Notes under the pieces: generated by a model
What the model was told of the DNA's origin: nothing
Databases searched by the model: none
Seen by the model: only the letters and a program-made list of their open reading frames with translations
Shown here: positions 1 to 6,953 of the stretch, one piece after another
Position numbering within the stretch: the stretch's first letter is position 1
Layout of the letters: every line of letters starts with the position of its first letter
Made by a program: the position numbers and the translations under genes
Source of the DNA: B1 sp964355075
GTDB taxonomy: Bacteria > Bacteroidota > Bacteroidia > UKL13-3
Direction: 5' to 3'
Assembly (NCBI GenBank): GCA_964355075.1
Contig: CAYHCF010000012.1
Coordinates: 1-64,000 of the forward strand
Length of the DNA stretch: 64,000 bases

Positions 1-5
1 GAATT

Positions 6-602
6 ATGGAAGCTAGAGAACCTGATTTTACTTACGGGAATTATACTTATGCCGATTATCTTACCTGGACTATGGATGACGTGGTAGAGTTAATAAAAGG
101 ACGAGTCTTTAAAATGAATGCTCCTAAACGAATTCATCAGGATGTTGCAGGGATTTTATTTTACAAAATTTTTAATTATTTACAGGGCAAAAAATGCAGA
201 ATTTATTCAGCGCCCTTTGATGTGCGTTTGCCACAGAATCCAACAGCTATCGAATCAAAAAGGAACGAAGCAATATATACTGTTGTTCAACCTGATATTT
301 GTGTGATATGTGATTTATCAAAGCTGGATGAGGCAGGATGTATTGGCGCACCTGATTTGATCATTGAAATACTATCGAAAGGAAATAACAAAAAAGAGCT
401 TCAAAATAAGTACGAAGTATATGAAGAATCGGGCGTTTTGGAATATTGGATTATCTGGCCTGATGAACAAACATTGTTAATTTATACTTTAACTGATGGC
501 AAATATGTTCCCAGTCGGGTTTATACAAACGGGGATAAAATAAGTACTCCTATTCTTCCAGGGTTTGAGTTGGATTTGGAGGAGGTGTTTAAGGAGTTAT
601 GA
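6..602 (+). CDS. Uma2 family endonuclease (DUF820)
   Basis: 198-aa protein of the Uma2/DUF820 family, which has a PD-(D/E)XK nuclease-like fold. The visible family features are the N-terminal YADYLTW and 'ELIKGRVFKMN' block, the 'VVQPDICVICD' strand with the conserved PD, and 'GAPDLIIEILS' followed by 'KYEVYEESGVLEYWIIWP'. Length matches the family (about 190 aa). The biological role of Uma2 proteins is poorly known; they occur in many copies in cyanobacteria and some Bacteroidota. The start is almost at the window edge; an upstream start cannot be excluded. The stop codon TGA lies directly in a TATGAGGTATTAGG-type low-complexity repeat, so the 3' end borders repeat DNA. Confidence 0.85.
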   Translation: MEAREPDFTYGNYTYADYLTWTMDDVVELIKGRVFKMNAPKRIHQDVAGILFYKIFNYLQGKKCRIYSAPFDVRLPQNPTAIESKRNEAIYTVVQPDICVICDLSKLDEAGCIGAPDLIIEILSKGNNKKELQNKYEVYEESGVLEYWIIWPDEQTLLIYTLTDGKYVPSRVYTNGDKISTPILPGFELDLEEVFKEL

Positions 603-783
603 GGTATGAGGTATTATGTATTAGGTATTAGGTATGAGGTAAGCCCCGATAGCTATCGGGGTAAGAGTTAAGAGTGTATGAGGTAAGCCATATAGCTAAC
701 GTTCCTGGTTTTCGGCATTGAGTTCCCTCACACCCTTCCGATAAGAAGGTCTCAAAGATTTAGCATATAATATTTTTTTATTG
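603..783. repeat. Intergenic repeat tract with perfect 18-bp palindrome
   Basis: The start of the tract is a degenerate tandem of TATGAGG/TATTAGG words. Positions 644-661 form the perfect palindrome CCCCGATAGCTATCGGGG. No gene is seen here. Confidence 0.7.
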
Positions 784-791
784 TATATTTG
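784..791 (+). promoter_or_regulatory. Bacteroidota-type -7 promoter box upstream of the DUF433 gene
   Basis: TATATTTG matches the TAnnTTTG consensus and lies 5 bases before the ATG at 796. A good TTTG -33 box is not obvious. Confidence 0.55.
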
Positions 792-795
792 AGTT

Positions 796-1038
796 ATGAA
801 AAACATGAATGATTTAATTACTGTAGATAAAGAAATTCTTTCTGGTCAGCCGGTTTTTAAAGGAACAAGAGTTCCCGTTGTTTCTTTGTTTAGTCATTTA
901 GAAAAGGGTATTTCATTGGATGACTTTTTGGATGATTTTCCAACTGTAGACAGGTTAAATGCTATTGCTGTTTTGGCGCTTGCTGAATCTTTGTTTTCAA
1001 CTGAAAATATTTTGAAACTGGATGAAATTACTGCTTGA
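796..1038 (+). CDS. DUF433 domain protein, probable antitoxin
   Basis: 80-aa DUF433 protein. The family signature is visible: 'ILSGQPVFKGTRVPVVSLF' followed by 'LDDFLDDFPTVDR', a winged-helix-like fold of VapB-like antitoxins. It precedes and overlaps the DUF5615 gene by 17 bases, the usual antitoxin-first arrangement with translational coupling. It probably neutralises the PIN-like toxin and may autoregulate the operon; this is inferred from family context. Start chosen because of the promoter box just upstream. Confidence 0.85.
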   Translation: MKNMNDLITVDKEILSGQPVFKGTRVPVVSLFSHLEKGISLDDFLDDFPTVDRLNAIAVLALAESLFSTENILKLDEITA

Positions 1039-1342
1039 TGAAAACTTACCCAAAAGGCTAAAGGCAGATTACCCAAACCATGAAGTTTATACCGTTCGCG
1101 ACATGAATTGGAATGGTAAAAAGAATGGAGAGTTAATGCAACTTATGTTGGAAAACAGCTTTGATGCACTCATTACGTTTGATAAAAATCTTCAATATCA
1201 GCAGAACTTCACTAAATATAGCATTCCTGTTATTGTTCTAAATGCTATGGACAATACCTATATTACGTTAAACAGTTTGACCCCGAAAGTAAATGTACTA
1301 TTGAACGGTGAATTAAAACCGGGTGCCAACGAAATATATTGA
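1022..1342 (+). CDS. DUF5615 PIN-like protein, probable toxin
   Basis: 106-aa DUF5615 (PIN-like, Mut7-C-related) protein. The N-terminal 'MKLLLDENLPKRL' carries the first conserved acidic residues, and 'DALITFDKNLQ' the second acidic site. Family members are predicted ribonucleases paired with DUF433 proteins. The start codon lies inside the end of the upstream gene (17-base overlap), so the pair is one transcription unit. Immediately downstream the sequence passes into about 1 kb of repeats. Confidence 0.82.
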   Translation: MKLLLDENLPKRLKADYPNHEVYTVRDMNWNGKKNGELMQLMLENSFDALITFDKNLQYQQNFTKYSIPVIVLNAMDNTYITLNSLTPKVNVLLNGELKPGANEIY

Positions 1343-2362
1343 AAGCATGTCAATCTAAAAATTGGGCCGATGTCATTCGAGACAGAGGATGCGCTGAGTA
1401 TCGGAGAGTATAAAGAAAAAGGAAATGATGAATGTCGATTCCGATCAATCGGAAGAACGCCGAAGGTCGAAGTTGGGGAATTTTCCTGTTTCCTATTTCC
1501 CGTTTCCTATTTCCCGTTTCCTATTTCCCGTTTCCTATTTCCTATTTGCTATTTGCTCTGCCTCTCTGCCTCATTGCCCCTCCGCCTCCTTGCTTCTCTG
1601 CCCACAAGTCTTTCCGTCTTTCAGTCTTTCAGTCCCTATGCCCCCATGCCTCTCCGCCTCTCTGCCCCCAAGCCTCTCTGCTGAACCCTCCTAACTTCTC
1701 ATTCTCATATCTTTCCTGCAACTTTCAAAGCTTGCCGGGACTCCTTGTGAGCCTTGTGCAAACCTTTGTGGCCTTTGTGGTTAAATGCAATTATTATTAA
1801 CCACAAAGACACGAGGGAATACACAAGGGACACTATGGAAACAGATTTCACCGTGTGCTTTGTGTTAACCTTTGTGTATCGGTAATTGGTATTTTAAGAT
1901 TATCAAAAAAATACACGGAGAACAAAGAAACGAGGGGAAATAATCCTTCGCGCCTTACCGTCTTTGCGGCAAAATTTGTTTCTTAGTTTCTTAGTAGCAA
2001 AAAGGAGGCAACCCGTTTTCGCTGAGTATCGGAAGAAAAAGGAAATGATGCCCTTCCCTTCGGCAAGCTCAGGGCAAGCTAAGCTCAGGATGACAAATTT
2101 TCCTGTTTCCTATTTCCCGTTTCCTATTTCCTATTTGCTATTTGCTCTGCCTCTCTGCCTCATTGCCCCTCCGCCTCCTTGCTTCCCTGCCCACAAGTCT
2201 TTCCGTCTTTCCGTCCCTATGCCCCCATGCCTCTCCGCCTCTCTGCCCCCAAGCCTCTCTGCCCCTTTGCCTCTCCGCCTCCTACCCTCCTACTCTCCTT
2301 GTTTAGGCGTTTGTTTTAGTCATATTTGCTAGTTTTGTTAAGTCGATGTTTGTAAAATAGCC
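1343..2362. repeat. Repeat cluster: two pyrimidine-rich copies (family F) with B, H and A repeats between
   Basis: About 1 kb with no credible gene. A pyrimidine-rich segment (C/T almost throughout) occurs at 1479-1681 and again at 2096-2262, built from words such as TTTCCTATTTCCCG and CCTCTCTGCC. Between them lie a B repeat hairpin (about 1755-1850, CTTTGTGGTTAA against TTAACCACAAAG), an H segment (1880-2049) and an A-type element (about 2059-2094). Long ORFs here read only repeat words in several frames and are rejected as genes. Confidence 0.8.
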
Positions 2363-2370
2363 TATATTTG
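2363..2370 (+). promoter_or_regulatory. -7 promoter box upstream of the DUF4143 ATPase
   Basis: TATATTTG at 2363-2370, with a possible TTTG -33 box at 2334-2337. The coding start is 30 bases downstream at 2400. Confidence 0.55.
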
Positions 2371-2399
2371 CAAAATGATATTTAATAAAATATAAAAAA

Positions 2400-3680
2400 A
2401 TGGAACTCACTCTAAAACGGGTTATTTTAGAAAATCAGGAAATAATAACGAGTAAAAATTTGATTTTCAGGGAATATTGTATTCCTGAAACAGATCATAT
2501 TACCGTATTGACAGGCATAAGACGTTGCGGGAAAACACATATTCTTTATGAAAAAGCAAAAAAACTGAATCCTGAGTGCATTTTGTTTCTTGATTTTGAA
2601 GATGAGAGGCTCATTGCATTGAATACCTTACCTAATTATGATGTCATCATCGATTCTTATAAAACGTTGTTCCCTAATCTGGAACCAGTCTTGTTTTTTG
2701 ATGAAATTCAAAACTTAAAAAACTGGCACTTATATCTTAAACGATTGCATGTTAAGGGATACAAAATTTATGTAACAGGAAGTAATGCACACCTGATAAG
2801 TCGTGAAATTGCAACTTTTTTAAAGGGGAGAAGTTTGGAAACTACTATTTATCCTTTTTCTTTTTTCGAGTTTTTAAAATTAAAAAAAATAATACTTCAG
2901 CCCAAAGACACTACCATTAACCAACCTAAAATAGTCAATCTTTTTAATGAATATTTGCAATACGGTGGTTTTCCTGAGGTAATAAAAGCGGAGCTTGCTG
3001 ATAAAAGAACCATTGCAAAAAATATCTATACCCTCTTGTTCTATAAGGATTTGGTTGCTAAATATGATAAAGATGATTATCTGTTGAAGTTGGTAGTGAA
3101 TAAAATTACTGAGAACATAACAAAAGAATTTTCGATAAGCAGTTTGGCAAACAAAATTATCTCCGTATATAAAACAAGTGTCCCAACTGTTGCCGATTAT
3201 TTTAATATATTGCCCGAACCCTTTTTAACCACAAACTTGTATCCATATCGAACCTCATTTGTGCAGCGAGAATCGAAACGAAAAACCTATTTGACAGATA
3301 ATTCGTTTATTTTTCTGAATAGGATTGACTTTGACAATTCGCGATTGCTCGAAAATTTGGTTTTTAATTATTTGCAACGAAGGTATTCCGATATCTATTA
3401 TTACAAAACAAATAACAATCAGGAGGTTGATTTTTTTATCAATAACTCACAATCAAAAGCGTTCATACAGGTAAGTTATTCCCTCGAAAGCAACAACACC
3501 AGGGATAGAGAAATTAAATCTTTGTATAAGGCAATGGAAGAACAAAATATGGACATTGGTTTCGTTTATACCTGGAATAACGAAGAAGAAATAAAAATTG
3601 GGAATAAAACTATCAAAATAATTCCTTTCTGGAAGCTAGCATTATTAGGGAATGATGAAGTGAAAAGTGAATCCTTATAG
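2400..3680 (+). CDS. AAA family ATPase with DUF4143 (AAA_14) domain
   Basis: 426-aa ATPase of the AAA_14/DUF4143 group. The P-loop is 'GIRRCGKTHILYE' (about residues 39-51), the Walker B motif 'VLFFDEIQNLKNW', and a sensor-like 'YVTGSNAHLIS' follows, then 'LKGRSLETTIYPFSFFEF'. The C-terminal DUF4143 part contains 'LLENLVFNYLQRR' and 'NNQEVDFFI', the nuclease-like strand common in this family. Function is unknown in general; these genes are typical accessory genes and are often multicopy. It stands alone, flanked on both sides by repeat DNA. Length is normal for the family. Confidence 0.85.
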   Translation: MELTLKRVILENQEIITSKNLIFREYCIPETDHITVLTGIRRCGKTHILYEKAKKLNPECILFLDFEDERLIALNTLPNYDVIIDSYKTLFPNLEPVLFFDEIQNLKNWHLYLKRLHVKGYKIYVTGSNAHLISREIATFLKGRSLETTIYPFSFFEFLKLKKIILQPKDTTINQPKIVNLFNEYLQYGGFPEVIKAELADKRTIAKNIYTLLFYKDLVAKYDKDDYLLKLVVNKITENITKEFSISSLANKIISVYKTSVPTVADYFNILPEPFLTTNLYPYRTSFVQRESKRKTYLTDNSFIFLNRIDFDNSRLLENLVFNYLQRRYSDIYYYKTNNNQEVDFFINNSQSKAFIQVSYSLESNNTRDREIKSLYKAMEEQNMDIGFVYTWNNEEEIKIGNKTIKIIPFWKLALLGNDEVKSESL

Positions 3681-3738
3681 CTATAGTGAGAAAAGCAGGA
3701 AGTGGGTTTAGCTAGATATGGGAAATGGGACCCTTCCC

Positions 3739-3788
3739 TTCGGCAAGCTCAGGATGACAAATTTTGCTGTCATAGTGAGCCTGTCGAA
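3739..3788 (+). repeat. Repeat A hairpin
   Basis: 21-base arms: TTCGGCAAGCTCAGGATGAC plus A at 3739-3759, and an imperfect reverse complement at 3768-3788, separated by AATTTTGC. Near-identical elements lie at 4263-4312 and 58314-58363. Confidence 0.8.
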
Positions 3789-4262
3789 CTACGGTAATTG
3801 GTAATTGGTAATTGGGTAATTGGGTAATTGGTATTTTAAGATTATCAAAAAAATACACGGAGTTCAAAGAAACGAGGGGAAATAATCCTTCGCGCCTTAC
3901 CGTCTTTGCGGCAAAGTTGTTTCTTAGTTTCTTAGTAGCAAAAAGGAGGCAACCCGTTTTCGCTGAGTATCGGAAGAAAAAGGAAATGATGAATGTCGAA
4001 TGACGAACGCCGAATGTCGAAGTTGGGGAAATAGTAATCGGTAATCAAAAACATTTTTGTCAGAGGCTTTAGGGTTTAATCAAAGCGTGAAGATTGCTAT
4101 GGAAACAGATTCCTTAGTGTGCTTAGTGTAAACCTTTGTGGCCTTTGTGTTTAAATACAATTGTTATTAACCACAAAGACACGAGGGAAGCACAAGGGAC
4201 ACAATGGAAACAGATTTCACCGTGTGCTTTGTGTTAACCTTTGTGTATCGGTAATTGGTCCC

Positions 4263-4312
4263 TTCGACAAGCTCAGGATGACAAATTTTGCTGTCATAGT
4301 GAGCCTGTCGAA
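4263..4312 (+). repeat. Repeat A hairpin
   Basis: The same 21+8+21 layout as at 3739-3788, with TTCGACAAG in the left arm. Preceded by a GGTCCC junction and followed by GGTAATTGG words. Confidence 0.8.
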
Positions 4313-4617
4313 CTACGGTAATTGGTAATTGGTAATTGGGTAATTGGGTAATTGGTATTTTAAGATTATCAAAAAAATACACGGAGTTCAAAGAAACGAG
4401 GGGAAATAATCCTTCGCGCCTTACCGTCTTTGCGGCAAAGTTGTTTCTTAGTTTCTTAGTAGCAAAAAGGAGGCTCGTCTCGTCTTTGGACGAGAGAGAG
4501 GGTACGCTGAGTATCGGAGCGTAATACAAAAAAAAGAGAAAGGAAGGATTTATCAAGGGAAATGTGAATAGGGTATTCTGCAATCTGCAATTTTTGTTTT
4601 AATATTGGCCGACCAAA

Positions 4618-5751
4618 GTGAGTAAATTTCAATTTATCATAATCGGCTATGGCCATATTGGAAAGCGGCATGCGGCTATTGTGGCAGGTATGGAAGGTTG
4701 TGAGGTGATTGGAATTGTAGAATCCAGAGACCAGAATCCAGAGACCAGAATCGTGGAGGGGAATGTGGACGGGGGTGTATCAAATTTGTTTTATGATAGT
4801 ATTGATGGCTTTTTGAGGGAGCATTCCTTTTTAAACACAAAGGACACCAAGGAGGCACAAAGCTCACAATATGAAGAAAAAACTAATTCCCATAACCCAA
4901 AACTCAAATCCCAAAACCTTATCGCCGTTATTGCTACGCCTAATAATATACATTGCCAGCAAGCGATCCAATGCCTCAACGCTGGTATGCACGTGGTGAT
5001 AGAAAAACCTATGGGGCTCACAGCCACGGAATGCAGGGAAGTAATTGACACTGCAAAAGCGAATAACAAACAGGTATTTTGTGTGATGCAAAATCGCTAT
5101 TCTCCTCCATCGGTTTGGCTGAAAGAAATTATGGGTTCAGGCCGCCTGGGCAAGCTATTTCATGTGCAGGTAAATTGTATCTGGAACCGGAATGCGGATT
5201 ATTATAAGCAGTCGGATTGGAAAGGGATACTTGCAAAGGATGGTGGTACTTTGTTTACCCAGTTCAGCCATTTTGTAGATACTTTGCATTGGCTTTTTGG
5301 TGACCTCACTCCTACCTCTGCCAGATTCTATAATTTTAATCATCCGGAAATAGAATTTGAAGATTCGGGATTTTTTGATTTTGAAATACGGAACGGGGGT
5401 ATTGGGTCGTTTCATTACAGTACTTCGGCTTTTGGTTCAAACTTAGAGAGCAGCATTACCATACTGGGGGAAAATGGATCGGTGAAGGTGGGCGGGCAAT
5501 ACATGGATCAGGTAATTGCATGTAATATAAAAGATTACCAGATGCCGGAGCTCACTCCTACCCTGCCACCCAATAATTACGGGCATTATAAAGGCAGTGC
5601 ATCCAATCATGAGTTTGTATATAGAAATATGGTGGATGTACTGAATGGCAAGGCGGATATTGATTGTAAAGCTGAGGAGGGATTGCGGGTGGTGGAAACG
5701 ATTGAGACGGTTTATAGAATGAGAGATTTAAACAAATTAAAAACTTTGTGA
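4618..5751 (+). CDS. Gfo/Idh/MocA family dehydrogenase, WbpB-like, with in-frame repeat
   Basis: 377-aa NAD(P)-dependent sugar dehydrogenase. The N-terminal Rossmann motif is 'GYGHIGKRH'; 'ATPNNIH' and 'VVIEKPMGLT' are the cofactor-site motifs of the family, and a C-terminal GFO_IDH_MocA domain carries 'GGTLFTQFSHFVDTLHWLFG'. Next to an acetyltransferase and a DegT aminotransferase it fits WbpB, the UDP-GlcNAcA 3-dehydrogenase; the substrate is inferred. The start is GTG at 4618. Oddities: a 14-bp tandem duplication at 4723-4750, and about 27 residues (73-99) read from a B repeat (4829-4870, 'NTKDTKEAQSSQ') plus low-complexity sequence, falling in the loop before 'ATPNN'. The frame stays open, so the gene may still work. 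Confidence 0.85.
   Translation: MSKFQFIIIGYGHIGKRHAAIVAGMEGCEVIGIVESRDQNPETRIVEGNVDGGVSNLFYDSIDGFLREHSFLNTKDTKEAQSSQYEEKTNSHNPKLKSQNLIAVIATPNNIHCQQAIQCLNAGMHVVIEKPMGLTATECREVIDTAKANNKQVFCVMQNRYSPPSVWLKEIMGSGRLGKLFHVQVNCIWNRNADYYKQSDWKGILAKDGGTLFTQFSHFVDTLHWLFGDLTPTSARFYNFNHPEIEFEDSGFFDFEIRNGGIGSFHYSTSAFGSNLESSITILGENGSVKVGGQYMDQVIACNIKDYQMPELTPTLPPNNYGHYKGSASNHEFVYRNMVDVLNGKADIDCKAEEGLRVVETIETVYRMRDLNKLKTL
4829..4870 (+). repeat. Repeat B copy inside a coding region
   Basis: TTTTTAAACACAAAGGACAC followed by CAAGGAGGCACAAAG, the same words as at 5797-5840 and 6466-6510, but here translated in frame within the dehydrogenase gene. Confidence 0.8.
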
Positions 5752-5840
5752 GCTTTGTGCAAATCTTTGTGAGCTTTGTGTTTAAATGGATATCCTTTTT
5801 TAACACAAAGTACACAATGAAGGCACAAAGGACACCATGA
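5752..5840. repeat. Repeat B hairpin between the dehydrogenase and acetyltransferase genes
   Basis: Left part has repeated CTTTGTGAGCTTTGTG words ending in CTTTGTGTTTAAA; right part is TTTTTTAACACAAAGTACAC followed by AATGAAGGCACAAAGGACAC. The two halves are inverted and can form a hairpin. Confidence 0.75.
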
Positions 5841-5846
5841 ATAGAA

Positions 5847-6425
5847 ATGGAAAAAAAATATTTTGCACATGAAACCGCAGTTATTGACGAAGGCTGCACG
5901 ATTGGCTCAGATGTAAAAATCTGGCACTTCAGTCATATTATGCCCAACTGCATCATTGGTGATAAATGCAATATTGGTCAGAATGTAGTTATATCACCTG
6001 AAGTGGTTCTTGGTAAAAATGTAAAGGTTCAAAACAATGTGAGCATCTACACCGGAGTAATTTGCGAAGATGATGTTTTTCTGGGTCCCTCTATGGTTTT
6101 TACAAATGTAATCAACCCACGAAGTGCGGTGAACAGGCGAGGTGAATATGCCAAAACTATTGTTAAGAAAGGTGCCAGTATCGGTGCCAATGCAACCATT
6201 GTATGTGGCCATGATATAGGGGAGTATGCGTTTATTGGAGCGGGGGCTGTGGTTACCAAAACAGTTCCGGCGTATGCATTGGTGGTAGGTAACCCGGCTA
6301 AGCAGATTGGTTGGGTAAGTGAATATGGACATCGGCTGGAATTTGATGCAGAAGGAATTGCATTTTGCCTTGAGACAAAACAAAAATACCAATTATGGGA
6401 TAATGTTGTGAATCGGATAGTGTAA
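5847..6425 (+). CDS. Hexapeptide-repeat N-acetyltransferase, WbpD-like
   Basis: 192-aa left-handed beta-helix acyltransferase. Isoleucine-patch hexapeptide repeats run from about residue 10 to 150 ('IGSDVKIWHFSHI', 'IGDKCNIGQNVVI', 'LGKNVKVQNNVSI', 'IGANATIVCGHDIGEYAFI'), ending in 'GNPAKQIGWVSEYG', typical of WbpD/WlbB. The family transfers acetyl from acetyl-CoA to the 3-amino group of UDP-2-acetamido-3-amino-glucuronate. The 'PRSAVNRRGEY' loop is also characteristic. Gene order with the WbpB-like and DegT genes supports this step. It lies between two direct copies of repeat B (5797-5840 and 6466-6510). Confidence 0.88.
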   Translation: MEKKYFAHETAVIDEGCTIGSDVKIWHFSHIMPNCIIGDKCNIGQNVVISPEVVLGKNVKVQNNVSIYTGVICEDDVFLGPSMVFTNVINPRSAVNRRGEYAKTIVKKGASIGANATIVCGHDIGEYAFIGAGAVVTKTVPAYALVVGNPAKQIGWVSEYGHRLEFDAEGIAFCLETKQKYQLWDNVVNRIV

Positions 6426-6469
6426 AATTGTGTCCAATTGTTAAGATTTGTGTTCAACACTTATTTTTT

Positions 6470-6943
6470 TTAACACAAAGAACACAATGGAGGCACAATG
6501 GACACAAAGAATATAATTTATAATGAAAACGAGCTTTCCCGAATGGCAATTGAGTCAGCAATTATAGTACATAGAAATTTGGGTCCTGGATTACTTGAAT
6601 CCGTATATAAAGAGTGCTTGTTTTTTGAGTTACAGAACAAAAATATTTTTGTTGAAAAAGAAAAACCATTACCATTAGTTTATAAGGAAATTAAATTGGA
6701 ATGTGGTTATAGGGCTGACATTGTAATTGAAAACAAATTAATATTGGAATTAAAATCAGTTGAAGCTATAAATGACATACATGTTGCACAAGTACTGACC
6801 TATCTTAAATTATCAGGTTGTAAATTGGCTTTACTTATTAATTTTAATGTTTTACTCTTAAAAGACGGATTGCGAAGAATTATTAAAGGTCAACTTTAAT
6901 TCCTTAGTGTTCTTTGTGAAAACTTTAGTGGCCTTTGTGTTAA
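6470..6943 (+). mobile_element. Candidate unit: GxxExxY gene between inverted repeat B arms
   Basis: TTAACACAAAG at 6470-6480 and its exact reverse complement CTTTGTGTTAA at 6933-6943 bracket the GxxExxY gene, with further B words inside both arms. The gene's start codon lies in the left arm. Calling it mobile is inference; no target-site duplication was established. Confidence 0.4.
6498..6899 (+). CDS. GxxExxY protein (PD-(D/E)XK nuclease superfamily)
   Basis: 133-aa GxxExxY family protein. The name-giving motif is 'GLLESVY' (G31, E34, Y37) after 'HRNLGP'. The PD-(D/E)XK-like core is 'YRADIVIENKLILELKS', with D74, E84 and K86 at the expected spacing, so the nuclease residues look intact. 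The C-terminus 'LALLINFNVLLLKDGLRRII' is the usual family ending. Function is unknown; family members are scattered, multicopy genes. The start codon and the first residues 'MDTK' come from repeat B, and the stop is followed by the opposite B arm. It interrupts an otherwise coherent sugar-nucleotide cluster, which suggests insertion. A truncated relative lies at 11684-11845. Confidence 0.87.
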   Translation: MDTKNIIYNENELSRMAIESAIIVHRNLGPGLLESVYKECLFFELQNKNIFVEKEKPLPLVYKEIKLECGYRADIVIENKLILELKSVEAINDIHVAQVLTYLKLSGCKLALLINFNVLLLKDGLRRIIKGQL

Positions 6944-6953
6944 AAAAAATATT

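Larger units (their letters stand above)
3681..4617. repeat. Repeat cluster with A hairpins and two H segments
   Basis: No credible gene. The tract holds an A hairpin (3739-3788), GGTAATTGG tandem words, an H segment (about 3822-3991), a B hairpin (about 4130-4195), a second A hairpin (4263-4312), and another H segment (about 4347-4474). ORFs on both strands are translations of these repeats. Confidence 0.8.

Noticed and set aside
1370..2332. Several overlapping plus-strand ORFs of 89-122 codons
   Set aside because: All read the same C/T-rich repeat words in different frames; there is no protein-like composition or start signal.
3812..4671. ORFs on both strands between the DUF4143 ATPase and the dehydrogenase
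   Set aside because: They translate A, B and H repeats; the same peptides recur at each repeat copy.
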